Shown piece by piece: positions 1 through 8,286 of a DNA stretch of 28,537 nt (within the stretch, counting starts at the first letter, position 1; each line of letters starts with the position of its first letter). A model generated the notes under the pieces. The model saw only the letters and a list, made by a program, of their open reading frames with translations, was not told the origin of the DNA and ran no database searches. This stretch comes from JBHENW01 sp046261875 (GTDB lineage Bacteria > Acidobacteriota > Thermoanaerobaculia > UBA5066 > Gp7-AA6), in contig JBHENW010000157.1 in assembly GCA_046261875.1 (NCBI GenBank), positions 1 through 28,537 on the forward strand, in the 5' to 3' direction. Made by a program: the position numbers and the translations under genes.

Positions 1-2
1 TC

Positions 3-344
3 GAGCACGTCGTGGATTCGGGACGTCTCGCCCGGCCCGCGGAGCTCCGTTTCCGGTTGACCGAAGTGGAGACGCGTTCGGGCACCCGCGCGGTGGCCAC
101 TTCCGCCTACCAGCGGACCGGCGACACGCACACCAAGCGCAACGTCGGCTACATCGCCGGCGGCGCGGCCGTCGGCGCGATCATCGGCCAGGTCCTGGGC
201 AAGGACACGGAAGGCACGCTGACCGGCGCCGCGGCCGGAGCGGCCGTCGGCACGGGCGTGGCCGCGGCCACGGGCGAGAAGGATTTCCTGATCGAGGCGG
301 GACGGACGGTGGCTTTTACGCTCGAGGAATCGCTGAGGGCTTAG
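3..344 (+). CDS. Glycine-zipper protein, 5' end cut by window edge
   Basis: The reading frame is open from the first bases of the window, so the true start lies upstream; an in-frame GTG at 12 is only an internal candidate. The visible part has a beta-rich stretch (ELRFRLTEVE) followed by a glycine/alanine-rich double hydrophobic segment, roughly IAGGAAVGAIIGQVLG and LTGAAAGAAVGTGVAAATG, with the G-x3-G spacing of glycine-zipper (2TM/YMGG-like) domains. The C-terminal tail (TVAFTLEESL) resembles secreted acidobacterial proteins that limit access to outer-membrane or envelope structures. No enzyme motif is visible. An envelope or outer-membrane-associated role is inference from the glycine zipper. 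The gene ends at a TAG just before a bidirectional terminator shared with the convergent zincin gene. Confidence 0.7.
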   Translation, partial: EHVVDSGRLARPAELRFRLTEVETRSGTRAVATSAYQRTGDTHTKRNVGYIAGGAAVGAIIGQVLGKDTEGTLTGAAAGAAVGTGVAAATGEKDFLIEAGRTVAFTLEESLRA

Positions 345-374
345 CGGCCGATCGTCGCATTCCTGCACTTTTCC

Positions 375-403
375 GAAAAGGCCGCCAACCGGGCGGCCTT
401 TTC
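375..403. terminator. Bidirectional intrinsic terminator
   Basis: A perfect 12-bp inverted repeat (GAAAAGGCCGCC / GGCGGCCTTTTC) encloses a 5-nt loop. The arms supply a T run on either strand, followed by CTTT on the plus strand. It lies between the convergent ends of the glycine-zipper gene (stop by 344) and the zincin gene (stop at 406-408), so it can stop transcription from both sides. Confidence 0.88.
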
Positions 404-405
404 TT

Positions 406-780
406 TCAGTAAGGCATCTCCTCGTCCGAGAGCCCGAGCATGTGGCCGAGCTCGTGGACGACGGTGTCGCGGATCTCTCGCACGGCCTCCCCGCGGGTCG
501 CGCAATGCCGCAGGATCGGGCCGCGGAAGATGGCGATTTGCGCCGGCAGGTCCGAGACGTAGTGGCCGCGCTCGAAGTAAGGAGTCCCGCGAAATATCCC
601 GAAGAGGTCCTCGTCATCGGGGATGTCCATGTCGTCGTAGTCCTCGTCGGCCGGCTCCTCTTCCACGACGACCGCGATGTTCTCAAGGTACTTCCGGAAG
701 TGGGCCGGCACCGAGGCGAGCGCTTCCTCCACGTACGCCTCGAACTGTTGCGGCGAGATGCGGTGGGACGACAACGTCAC
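406..780 (-). CDS. Small zincin-like metallopeptidase (minimal HExxH family)
   Basis: A 124-aa protein with a C-terminal zinc-protease signature, HELGHMLGLSD (residues 109-119). This gives HExxHxxGxxD with ligands H109, H113 and probably D119. The middle is acidic (EEEPADEDYDDMD), and the segments DLFGIFRGTPY and DLPAQIAIFRGPIL are typical of the short 'metallopeptidase family' (formerly DUF1025) proteins of about 110-140 aa. The start is a GTG at 780 whose last bases overlap the tatD stop (GTGA), so translation is probably coupled to tatD. No signal peptide is visible, so it should act in the cytoplasm. Its substrate is not known from sequence. It is the last gene of the radC-metG-tatD run and ends at the strong terminator at 375-403. 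Confidence 0.88.
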   Translation of the reverse strand: MTLSSHRISPQQFEAYVEEALASVPAHFRKYLENIAVVVEEEPADEDYDDMDIPDDEDLFGIFRGTPYFERGHYVSDLPAQIAIFRGPILRHCATRGEAVREIRDTVVHELGHMLGLSDEEMPY

Positions 781-1556
781 GCCCCGAAGAGCCGCTCGAA
801 GTTCGCCGTCGTCGCCCGCGCGACTTCTTCCAGATCCGTGCCTTTCACTTCGGCCAGCCGCCGGGCGGTCTCGACGACGAAGGCCGGCTCGTTGCGCTTT
901 CCGCGGTGGGGCTCGGGCGCGAGGAAGGGAGTGTCGGTCTCGACGAGCATCGCGTCGAGCGGGAGTCCGGCGGCCGCCTCCCGGATGTTCTGTGCCCCCC
1001 GGAAGGTGACCATGCCGGAAAAGGAGACGACGTAGCCCAGGCCGATCGCCTGACGGCCGAACTCCCCACTCTCGGTGAAGGAATGGAAGACCCCGGCCCT
1101 TTCTCTCGGGCCGAGCCGCCGGAGCATGGCCAGCATCTCTGCCCCGCTCTCGCGGTTGTGGAGCAGAACCGGCAGGTTCAGCCGCCGCGCGCAATCGAGC
1201 ATCCATTCCAGGACCTGGATCTGTGTGTCGCGCGGCGAGTGGTCGTAATGGAAATCCAGTCCGACCTCGCCGATCGCGACGACTCCGGGACGCCGGGCCA
1301 GCTCTTCGAAAACCGCGCCGTCGCGGGCCGCGTCGAAGTCCTTCGCGTCGTGGGGATGCACCCCGACCGAGGCGACCACGCCGTCGAGCCGCTCGGCGAT
1401 CGCGACGACCGCGTGCGAATCCGCCAGCGTCGTGCCGGGCACGAGGAACCGCGTCACGCCGACTGCGCGGGCCCGCTCGATGAGCTGTTCCGCCCGGGGC
1501 GTGTCGCCGCCCTCCATCTGGAGATGGCAGTGCGAGTCGGCGAGCAGGACGGCCAA
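777..1556 (-). CDS. tatD: TatD family metal-dependent hydrolase (DNase)
   Basis: A 259-aa TIM-barrel amidohydrolase, the usual length for TatD. The N-terminal metal motif is DSHCHL (residues 7-12, with H9 and H11). It is followed by GEVGLDFHYD (metal-bridging glutamate), LPVLLHNRES, FHSFTES and the C-terminal VETDTPFLAPEPHRG, all family landmarks. TatD proteins are Mg-dependent 3'-5' exonucleases or endonucleases acting on DNA and are linked to repair and DNA turnover in the cytoplasm. The ATG at 1556 lies 7 nt after the metG stop, and the gene overlaps the downstream zincin by 4 nt, so it is cotranscribed. A metG-tatD pairing is common in bacteria. Confidence 0.95.
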   Translation of the reverse strand: MAVLLADSHCHLQMEGGDTPRAEQLIERARAVGVTRFLVPGTTLADSHAVVAIAERLDGVVASVGVHPHDAKDFDAARDGAVFEELARRPGVVAIGEVGLDFHYDHSPRDTQIQVLEWMLDCARRLNLPVLLHNRESGAEMLAMLRRLGPRERAGVFHSFTESGEFGRQAIGLGYVVSFSGMVTFRGAQNIREAAAGLPLDAMLVETDTPFLAPEPHRGKRNEPAFVVETARRLAEVKGTDLEEVARATTANFERLFGA

Positions 1557-1563
1557 CGCCGTC

Positions 1564-3510
1564 CTACTTGACGCGGCTGCCCGGCGGCACGCCGTCGGGC
1601 ACTTCGAGGAGCGACGGCTCCCCCGCTTCCCCGGCGGTCGCCGCGAGGACCATGCCGTCGGAGTCCACGCCCATGAGCCGCGCGGGCTTCAGGTTGGCGA
1701 CGACGACGACGTTGCGGCCCACGAGCGACTCCGGCTCGTATCTCGCCGCGATCCCGGCGACGAGCTGCCGCTCCTCGGACCCGATATCCACGCGGAGCTT
1801 GAGCAGCCGGTTCGACTTGGGAACCCGCTCGGCCGCCAGAACGCGCGCGGTGACGAGGCGCACTTTCTGAAATTCCTCGATCGAGATGCGTTCCTGCGTG
1901 GCCGGAGCCGGCGCCGGTGCCTGTGCCTGGGGAGGGGCGGGGGCATCGTCCATGGGCGGACCTTCCTTTCGGTCGAAGTACACCGCGGAGTCGACCCGCG
2001 GGAAAAGCGGCGGAGCCTCCGCGAGGGGCACGCCGAGCGGCAGGCGGCCCCAACGCAGCGCCCCGGGGGCGGGGTCTTCGGCCGGCATTCCGAAGGCCGC
2101 GAAGACGCGCCGAGAAGTTGCGGGCATGAAGGGCGAGAGCATGACGGCGACCAGCCGCGTGCCCTCCGCCGCCGCAAAGAGAATTCTCTGCAGCCGGGGG
2201 GTCACCCCTTCCTCCTTGCGCACCCTCCAGGGCTCCCGAGCGACCACGTACCCGTTGATCAGAGCAAGGAACCGCCAGACGGCGTCGAGCGCGCGGTTGA
2301 ATGCAAAGTCCTCCATCGCGTCCCGCCACTCCCGTAGCGCGGAGCGATAGGCTCGAAGGACGTCGTTGTCATGGCAGGATTCCGCCGGCGTCCCGCCGAA
2401 GGATTGCCGGCAGAGCGCCGCGATCCGGGACACCGTGTTGCCCAGGTCGTTGGCCAGGTCGGCGTTGTAGCGGGTCAGGAACGCTTCGTCGGAGAAGTTC
2501 GAGTCCTGCCCGAAAGTCATCTCGCGCATGAGGAAGTAGCGCAGCGCATCGGGCCCGAACTCGTCCAGGAGCGCGTCGGGACGCACGACGTTGCCGACGG
2601 ACTTCGACATCTTCCGCGCGTCGCGCAGCCACCAGCCGTGCGCGAAGACCGTCGTCGGGAGCGGGAGGCCGGCCGAGAGGAGGTACGCGGGCCAGTAGAT
2701 TGCGTGGAACCGGAGGATGTCCTTCCCGATGAGCTGGACGCGGCGGCTCTCCGGATCGTCCCAGTAGCGGCGGTAGAGCGCGTCGTCGTCGCTTCCGAAG
2801 CCGAGGGCTGTGATGTAGTTGGAGAGCGCGTCGAGCCACACGTAGACGACCTGGCCCGGCTGGCCCGGGAAGGGAATCCCCCACCGCACTTTCGAGCGGG
2901 AGACGGACAGGTCGTTCAAGCCCGCACGGACGAACGAGACGACTTCCGCCCGGCGCGTCTCCGGCCGGACGAAGTCGGGGTGCCGCTCGTACAGCTCGAG
3001 GAGCGGCGCGGCGTACTTCGAGAGCCGGAAGAAGACGTTCTCCTCCGATTCCCACTGGCAGGGCGTGCCGTGGACCGGGCAGCGCTTCTCGGCGTCCAGC
3101 TCCTTCTCCGTGTAGAACGCCTCGCAGCTCGAGCAGTACCAGCCTTCGTGCGGCGCCGTGTAGAGGTCTCCCGCGGCCTCGATCCGCGCGACGATCGCCT
3201 CGACCCCGCGCCGGTGCCTCGCCTCCGTCGTGCGAATGAAGTCGTCGTTCCGGATCTCGAGCTTCTTCCACAGCTCGTGGTAACGACGCACGACCCGATC
3301 GGCCAGCTCGATCGGCGTCGTCCCCTGCGCCGCGGCGGCTTTCTCGATGTTCTGACCGTGCTCGTCCGTCCCGGTCAGGTAGCGCGTGTCCTCTCCGCGC
3401 AGGCGATGGAAGCGGGTCAGGACGTCGCCTACGACCGTCGTGTAGATGTGCCCGATGTGGGGCAGATCGTTGACGTAGTAGATCGGCGTCGTCGCGTAGA
3501 AGGGGCGCAT
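1564..3510 (-). CDS. metG: Methionine--tRNA ligase with C-terminal tRNA-binding domain
   Basis: A 648-aa class I aminoacyl-tRNA synthetase that charges tRNA-Met. The Rossmann core begins ATTPIYYVNDLPHIGH, with the HIGH motif at residues 18-21. A zinc knuckle has cysteines at 126, 129, 144 and 151 (CSSC and CPVHGTPC). The KMSKS loop is at 300-304, followed by the anticodon-binding helical domain. After a proline/alanine-rich linker, residues from about 545 to 648 form an EMAP/Trbp111-type OB-fold (ISIEEFQKVRLVTARVLAAE, then a RLMGVDSDGMVLAA stretch) that dimerises and binds tRNA. The ATG at 3510 comes 16 nt after the radC stop, so the two are probably cotranscribed. It is intact and full length. 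Confidence 0.97.
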   Translation of the reverse strand: MRPFYATTPIYYVNDLPHIGHIYTTVVGDVLTRFHRLRGEDTRYLTGTDEHGQNIEKAAAAQGTTPIELADRVVRRYHELWKKLEIRNDDFIRTTEARHRRGVEAIVARIEAAGDLYTAPHEGWYCSSCEAFYTEKELDAEKRCPVHGTPCQWESEENVFFRLSKYAAPLLELYERHPDFVRPETRRAEVVSFVRAGLNDLSVSRSKVRWGIPFPGQPGQVVYVWLDALSNYITALGFGSDDDALYRRYWDDPESRRVQLIGKDILRFHAIYWPAYLLSAGLPLPTTVFAHGWWLRDARKMSKSVGNVVRPDALLDEFGPDALRYFLMREMTFGQDSNFSDEAFLTRYNADLANDLGNTVSRIAALCRQSFGGTPAESCHDNDVLRAYRSALREWRDAMEDFAFNRALDAVWRFLALINGYVVAREPWRVRKEEGVTPRLQRILFAAAEGTRLVAVMLSPFMPATSRRVFAAFGMPAEDPAPGALRWGRLPLGVPLAEAPPLFPRVDSAVYFDRKEGPPMDDAPAPPQAQAPAPAPATQERISIEEFQKVRLVTARVLAAERVPKSNRLLKLRVDIGSEERQLVAGIAARYEPESLVGRNVVVVANLKPARLMGVDSDGMVLAATAGEAGEPSLLEVPDGVPPGSRVK

Positions 3511-3526
3511 GGTGAAGCCGCCAACT

Positions 3527-4231
3527 CTACAGGAGCCCCGCTTCGCGGAAGGAGACGCAGCCCTCGCGCCCCACGACGACGTGATCGAGCAGGCGCAACC
3601 CCACGACTTCCGCCGCCGAGGCGAGGCGCCGCGTGAACTCGCGGTCCTCTCGGGACGGCGACGGATCGCCGGATGGATGGTTGTGGTACACGATGACGCC
3701 CGCCGCGCTCGCCAGGAGCGCGCGCTTCAGGATCTCGCGCGGCTCGACCACGGCGCGATCGAGCGTCCCGCGGTAGATCTCGGGGTCGTCCTTGAGGAGG
3801 CGGTTGCGCGCGTTGAGGTACAGCGCGCCGGTCTTCTCCTGGGCGCCGTCTCCGCGCGCGCGGCGCAGATACTCCTTGACGAGCCCCGGCTCGTTGAAGA
3901 GATCGCGCCCGGCGAGCGGCTCGGTCGCGAGGCGCCGGGCGATCTCCAGCGCGGCGACGATCGCGGCCGCCCGGGCGCTGCCGACGCCGCGCTCGCCGGC
4001 AAGCTCGTCGCCGGTCCGGCCGGCGAGTCCGACGAGCCCGCCGTGCGCCGCGAGCAGGCGCCTGGCCTGGTCGAGCGCGCTCTCCCGGCGCGTGCCGCAG
4101 CCGAGGAGAAGCGCGAGCAGCTCGTCGGTGCCGAGCGCGGAGGGGCCGAGACTCAGGAGACGCTCGCGGGGCCGATCGGAGGAAGGGAGGTCCTGAATGC
4201 GCAGGATGCGGACGGGATGGGGCTCGGTCAT
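3527..4231 (-). CDS. radC: RadC family protein (JAB/MPN domain)
   Basis: A 234-aa protein of the family's normal length. The N-terminal helical and helix-hairpin-helix part (residues 20-105, with LALLLGCGTR and GVGSARAAAI) precedes the MPN/JAB domain. That domain carries the JAMM-type metal motif HNHPSGD (183-189) and the downstream D in SPSREDREFT. A glutamate candidate lies in QEKTGALYLN. RadC proteins are widespread; the old assignment to recombinational repair is not firmly supported, and metalloprotease-type activity is inferred from the JAMM motif. The gene is divergent from the DUF2905 gene with 55 nt between starts, and it leads the metG-tatD-zincin run. Confidence 0.93.
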   Translation of the reverse strand: MTEPHPVRILRIQDLPSSDRPRERLLSLGPSALGTDELLALLLGCGTRRESALDQARRLLAAHGGLVGLAGRTGDELAGERGVGSARAAAIVAALEIARRLATEPLAGRDLFNEPGLVKEYLRRARGDGAQEKTGALYLNARNRLLKDDPEIYRGTLDRAVVEPREILKRALLASAAGVIVYHNHPSGDPSPSREDREFTRRLASAAEVVGLRLLDHVVVGREGCVSFREAGLL

Positions 4232-4274
4232 GGCGTTTGCCGGAGACGCCGACGCGCCCGAGAGGACGACGGGA

Positions 4275-4280
4275 TAGTCT
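4275..4280 (+). promoter_or_regulatory. -10 hexamer for probable leaderless DUF2905 transcript
   Basis: TAGTCT lies exactly six bases (cacgaa) before the ATG at 4287, and there is no Shine-Dalgarno sequence in front of the start. A transcript begun about 7 nt after the hexamer would start at or near the ATG. No convincing -35 is visible. The same geometry recurs at 10130 (+) and 25654 (-). Confidence 0.45.
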
Positions 4281-4286
4281 CACGAA

Positions 4287-4508
4287 ATGCAGGGCGATTT
4301 CCGTCCGGGGGTCCGCGAGATCCTGATCGCCGTCGGCATCCTGATCCTCGTGGCGGGACTGCTCTGGCCGTTTCTCTCCCGCTATTTCGGCCGCCTCCCC
4401 GGGGACATCGTCGTGCGCCGGGGCGGCTGGACCTGCGCCTTCCCGATCATCACGTCGCTCGTCCTCTCGGTCCTGCTGTCGCTGATCCTCTGGCTCTTCC
4501 GGCGATGA
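4287..4508 (+). CDS. DUF2905 family small membrane protein
   Basis: A 73-aa protein with two transmembrane helices: residues about 10-30 (REILIAVGILILVAGLLWPF) and about 50-71 (FPIITSLVLSVLLSLILWLF). They are separated by a short polar hairpin, RYFGRLPGDIVVRRGGW. The LGxLPGDI-like core and the two-helix layout are diagnostic of DUF2905, a conserved bacterial family of unknown function. The ATG at 4287 is chosen because the first helix follows directly and a -10 hexamer lies six bases upstream. Its 3' end runs 59 nt into the convergent glycosyltransferase gene, so the two genes overlap tail to tail. Confidence 0.85.
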   Translation: MQGDFRPGVREILIAVGILILVAGLLWPFLSRYFGRLPGDIVVRRGGWTCAFPIITSLVLSVLLSLILWLFRR

Positions 4509-5625
4509 TCCGCCGGTAGAGAGCCTCGATCCGGTCGAGCCGCCGCTCGACGGAAAACTCCCGGCGCACGCGCTCGCGGGCCGCTTCCCCCATGTGCCGC
4601 CCGCCGCCCGGGTCCGCCAGCAGTCGGGAGATCGCCTCGGCGGCGGCCGCGGGATCCCGCGGGGGGACGAGAAGCCCCGAAACTTCCGGCTCCACGAGCT
4701 CCGGATTGCCGCCCACCGCCGTCGCGACGACCGGCCGGCCGAGCGCCATCGCCTCGCGGATCGTTCCGGTGATCCCCGTCCCGGCGTAGGACAGGTCCGC
4801 CACGACGTCTGCCGCGGAGAGAACCTCCGGCATGTCCATGCGGAAGCCGATCGTCAGGACGCGGTCCGCGATCCCGAGGGAGCGCGCGGCCCCCGCGACG
4901 CGCGATTTCTCCTCCTCGTCCCGGCAGGCGACGACCGCCGTCCGCACGTTCGGAAAGCGGTCCGCGAGCCGGCGGGTCGCTTCGAGCAGATCGCGCCAGC
5001 CCTTCCAGTCGCGCGCGCCGACCTGCACGACGAAGCGCTCCGAGTCGCCGATGCCCCACTCGCCGCGCACCGCCATCCGATCCACGCGCTCCGGATCGAA
5101 TCGCGCGGTGTCCACGCCGGCGTGGACGACGTGGATCCTTTCCGCCGGCGGCCCGCCGGACGCGACCAGCACGTCGCGGATTTGCTCCGATACGGCGATG
5201 ACGGCGTCCAGGCGGAAGTGGTACTTGAGGCGGTTGAACGGATCGAGCGGAAACGACACGCCGCGGTTGACCACGATGGCGGGCCTCGAAGGCCGAGCGA
5301 ACGTCGCGAGAAGCGAGATCGCGTGGGCGATCCCCTTGTGGGCGTGGACGAGCTCGACACCGCGTTGCGAGAAGAGTCGGGCCAGACCGCGAGCGCTCCC
5401 GAGGTCGAAGGAATGCCGCAAAGGGAGCGGGACGAAGTCGACGGCGGAATCCCGGCACGCGGCCGTCAGGTCGCCGCCCGGCCGCGACACGACCGCGACG
5501 CGGTGGCCCCGTCTCGCCAGGCCCGAGGCGAGCTGAAACATCTGCACGACGCTGCCCGTCGTGAGCCGGTTTTTCTCCAGGATCTGGACGACGGAGAGGG
5601 GACGCGCCGGCGGCTCAGTCTCCAT
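4450..5625 (-). CDS. GT4-type glycosyltransferase
   Basis: A 391-aa GT-B fold glycosyltransferase (family 4, group 1). The N-terminal acceptor domain begins SVVQILEKNRLTTGSVVQMF and contains LVHAHKGIAHAISLLA. The C-terminal nucleotide-sugar domain has VQVGARDWKGWRDLLEA and the donor-site region REAMALGRPVVATAVGGNPE with the E-x7-E type arrangement. GT4 enzymes transfer sugars from activated donors onto lipids or polysaccharides at the cytoplasmic membrane face; donor and acceptor cannot be read from sequence. It is the last gene of the leftward run that includes a polyprenyl synthase, which would fit envelope glycolipid synthesis, but that is inference. Its start overlaps the upstream oxidoreductase stop by 11 nt. 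The Arg/Ala/Gly-rich tail overlaps the DUF2905 gene. Confidence 0.9.
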   Translation of the reverse strand: METEPPARPLSVVQILEKNRLTTGSVVQMFQLASGLARRGHRVAVVSRPGGDLTAACRDSAVDFVPLPLRHSFDLGSARGLARLFSQRGVELVHAHKGIAHAISLLATFARPSRPAIVVNRGVSFPLDPFNRLKYHFRLDAVIAVSEQIRDVLVASGGPPAERIHVVHAGVDTARFDPERVDRMAVRGEWGIGDSERFVVQVGARDWKGWRDLLEATRRLADRFPNVRTAVVACRDEEEKSRVAGAARSLGIADRVLTIGFRMDMPEVLSAADVVADLSYAGTGITGTIREAMALGRPVVATAVGGNPELVEPEVSGLLVPPRDPAAAAEAISRLLADPGGGRHMGEAARERVRREFSVERRLDRIEALYRRIIAGRARGSATAGPRGRAT

Positions 5626-6670
5626 CCGGCCAGTCCGCGGCCGCGGAGTCCGGAACGAGCACGATCTTTCCGTGGTGCTCCCCCGATTCGATCCGCGCGT
5701 ACGCCTCGGCGACGGCCGAGAACGGATAGACGCGGTCGATCCGTGGGTGCAGCTTGCCCGACCCGACCGCGGCGAGGAGAGCGCGGAACTCCCGGTCGTT
5801 CGCCATCGTGGAGCCCAGGATCGAAAGCTGCTTCCAGAAGATGAGCCGGATCTCCTCTTTCGGATTCGGCCCGCTGGTTGCCCCGCAGGTCACGATCCGC
5901 CCCCCCTTCGCGGCGCCGCGCAGGGACGTCATCCAGGTCTTCTCGCCGACCGTGTCCACGACGACGTCCACACCGCGCTTGGAGGTCCGATCCCGGACGA
6001 CGGCGCCTACGTCCTCCGCGCCGTAGTCGATGACGAGCTCGGCGCCGGACTCCCGGAGCCGCGCGGCTTTCTCCTCCCCCGAGGTCGTGGCGAACACCCG
6101 CGCGCCGCAGAGCAGGGCGATCTCCAGCGCCGCGCCGGCCACGCCTCCGCCCGCGCCGTGAATGAGCACCGTCTCCCCCGCGCGGATCGCGGCGCGGCCG
6201 ACGACCATGCGCCAGGCGGTCTGGTACGCGAGCGGAAAGGCGGCGGCGACGCGAAACGACAGCCCTCCGGGGATCGGGTAGACGTTCCCGGCGGGGACGA
6301 CGACCTTTTCGGCGAAGGTCCCCCTCGTATGCTCGCCGAGGATTCGGTACCGGACGCAGAGGCTCTGCTCTCCGCCGCGGCAGAACTCGCACTCCCCGCA
6401 GGAGAGCCCGGGCTGGATGAGCACGCGGTCTCCCGGCGCGGGGATCGAGACGCCGGGCCCGACCGCATCCACGACGCCCGCCCCGTCGGCTCCCGGAATC
6501 TGTGGCAGCGGCACGTGGGGGATGCCGTTGCGCACGAAGATGTCGAGGCGATTCAGGGCGGCCGCGCGGATGGCGACGCGCACCTCGCCCGGCCCGGGCT
6601 GCGGTTCGGGCCAGTCCCCGTACTGCAGGACCTCGTTGGAGCCGTGCTCCCGGAAGAAAACGGCCTTCAT
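5615..6670 (-). CDS. Zinc-binding MDR oxidoreductase (quinone reductase-like)
   Basis: A 351-aa medium-chain dehydrogenase/reductase. The start MKAVFFREHGSNEVLQYGDW is typical of the quinone-oxidoreductase branch. It has the GroES-like N-terminal half with GADGAGVVDAVG and a structural zinc lobe with four cysteines (C91, C94, C97, C105 in CGECEFC-x7-C). The Rossmann NAD(P)H site is GETVLIHGAGGGVAGAA at 165-181. The usual catalytic-zinc cysteine near residue 40 is replaced (ALNRLDIFV), so it probably has a structural zinc only and reduces a quinone or enone-type substrate. The frame stays open far upstream, but the conserved N-terminus fixes the ATG at 6670, 11 nt after the stop of the preceding membrane-protein gene. 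It overlaps the glycosyltransferase start. Confidence 0.92.
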   Translation of the reverse strand: MKAVFFREHGSNEVLQYGDWPEPQPGPGEVRVAIRAAALNRLDIFVRNGIPHVPLPQIPGADGAGVVDAVGPGVSIPAPGDRVLIQPGLSCGECEFCRGGEQSLCVRYRILGEHTRGTFAEKVVVPAGNVYPIPGGLSFRVAAAFPLAYQTAWRMVVGRAAIRAGETVLIHGAGGGVAGAALEIALLCGARVFATTSGEEKAARLRESGAELVIDYGAEDVGAVVRDRTSKRGVDVVVDTVGEKTWMTSLRGAAKGGRIVTCGATSGPNPKEEIRLIFWKQLSILGSTMANDREFRALLAAVGSGKLHPRIDRVYPFSAVAEAYARIESGEHHGKIVLVPDSAAADWPDGD

Positions 6671-6681
6671 GCCGGGCCCAT

Positions 6682-8286
6682 CTAATTCAGATACCCGAGG
6701 GACTTCAACCGCTCCAGGTACTCCCGGTCCGTGGCGGCCGCGGAACGCGACTGCGTCGCGACGCGCGGGCCGTAAGTTGCGACCGTCACGGTCTCGAGGC
6801 TCCCCGGCGCGAAGAGGGAAGCGGCGGGACGTCCGGGCAGGTCTTGCGCGAAGGGGACGCCCGCCCGGGCGAGCAGCGACGGCGCGACGTCTTCCGGACG
6901 GATGCGCACCGTCCGGGCCGCCCCGCCATCGAAGACGACCATCCGGTCCAGCGCCCCGGGCAAAGGGTGGCTCTCGGCGGCCAGCACGACGAGGACGAGC
7001 TCTCCCGCGGCGGCCCGCGGGATCTTCTCCGAGAGGAGTGACAGGAAGCGTTGGAGGACGAGGCGCCGGGACTCCGGTTGCCCGCGCAGGATGTCCGCGC
7101 CGGGCAGATAGACGGTCGCGACCGATCGGCTCCCGGCGCTCTCGAGCAGCGCGGTGGCCCGCGCATCCACCGCGAGCCCGTCTCCGGCGCCGAGGAGGAG
7201 CTCCCGGTTGTCCACGACGAGGGCGCCCGGCCATTGGCCCGAGGCCCACCACCCGACCGCCGCGGAGGAGAGCCCCGCGGAGGCCGAGACTTCCCAGAAT
7301 GCGAGCGCCCGGCGCTCCGTGGCGGAAACCGGCTCGCTCGCGACGAGCGCCGCGGCCGGCCCCAGCCCCTGCAGATACCAGCGCGTTCCGAGCGGCGGAC
7401 GGACGCCGAGCGGGGAGCCGTCGGGGCGCACGCGGGCGAGAGCGCGCACGCCGTGCCGATCCGCCGAAACTCCTGTCGCCAGGTCGGTCCAGAGCTCCGG
7501 AGGGGACTTGTGCGGCGCGGGCCACCAGCCCGCCGCTCCCTGTTCCAGGAGGGACCGGATCGCCGCGACTTCCGGCGTCCCGGATTCCTCATCGAGGGCG
7601 AGGCCGTCTACCGCGAGCACGAGCAGCGGGACAGGACGCGGAGACGGCAACGGCGCCGCGGGGCTTTCCGCCGGCGGAGGCGACGGGAGGAGCAGCGCTC
7701 CGAGCGCGAGGAGGACGAGCGCGACGGCGATGCCCGCGGCGCGGCGCGGCCGGGCCCCCGGCAGGGCGCCGCTGCGCGCGTACGCCAGCGCGAGGAAGGC
7801 GGAGCGCGCGATGACTCCGAGCAGGAACGCCGCGGCGAAGGAGAGCGCGGCCCAGGGCAGGGCCGCCGCGGAAGGGCGTCCGGCGAGGCTGTAGTGGCCG
7901 GCGGCGAAGAGCAGGAAGACCATGGCGGCGCAGGCGAGACCGAACGCCGTCGCGGCCACGGCCGGGGAGCGGGAGCGATGCGCAGAGCGCGCCGCGATCC
8001 ATCCGACGAGTGCCGCCGGGAGCAGGTTGGCGGCCGAAAGGTGCGCGAGCAGGACGAGCGCGGCGGAGAAGTGGCCTCGAAACATCCCATCGCTCGCCTC
8101 GACCGCGGACACCGAGGCGAGCGCGGCGCAGACCGCGCCCGCGGCGACCGCGGGGAGAACGAGACCGCCCCGGCCCTCGAGGGCGCGGCGCAGGAAGAAA
8201 CGCTCGACCCGCCCCTGGAGGTAGCCGAGCTCGCGCAGGCGCGCCCGCGCTTGTTCGAGGTCCAGCCGCGGAGCCGCAGCCGTCAC
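6682..8286 (-). CDS. Membrane protein with ALP/phosphodiesterase-like domain
   Basis: A 534-aa protein with about five hydrophobic helices in residues 40-210 and an extracytoplasmic alkaline-phosphatase-superfamily domain from about 215 to the end. The domain start VPLLVLAVDGL matches the first metal aspartate of type I phosphodiesterase/sulfatase folds. SPPELWTDLATGVSADRHGV matches the nucleophile region (Thr in the TG-x-HG segment). The later metal motifs of this superfamily (D-x2-x-H and a final H) are not recognisable, so it may be divergent or inactive. It ends in EYLERLKSLGYLN, a tail common on acidobacterial sulfatase-like proteins, and begins with a similar LRELGYL. The GTG start overlaps the polyprenyl synthase stop (GTGA). 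Specific substrate unknown. Confidence 0.75.
   Translation of the reverse strand: MTAAAPRLDLEQARARLRELGYLQGRVERFFLRRALEGRGGLVLPAVAAGAVCAALASVSAVEASDGMFRGHFSAALVLLAHLSAANLLPAALVGWIAARSAHRSRSPAVAATAFGLACAAMVFLLFAAGHYSLAGRPSAAALPWAALSFAAAFLLGVIARSAFLALAYARSGALPGARPRRAAGIAVALVLLALGALLLPSPPPAESPAAPLPSPRPVPLLVLAVDGLALDEESGTPEVAAIRSLLEQGAAGWWPAPHKSPPELWTDLATGVSADRHGVRALARVRPDGSPLGVRPPLGTRWYLQGLGPAAALVASEPVSATERRALAFWEVSASAGLSSAAVGWWASGQWPGALVVDNRELLLGAGDGLAVDARATALLESAGSRSVATVYLPGADILRGQPESRRLVLQRFLSLLSEKIPRAAAGELVLVVLAAESHPLPGALDRMVVFDGGAARTVRIRPEDVAPSLLARAGVPFAQDLPGRPAASLFAPGSLETVTVATYGPRVATQSRSAAATDREYLERLKSLGYLN

Noticed and set aside
2371..3636. Long open frame (over 400 codons) opposite metG and radC
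   Set aside because: It is antisense to a clearly conserved metG, rich in Arg/Gly/Pro and lacks any domain; such frames are expected in GC-rich DNA.
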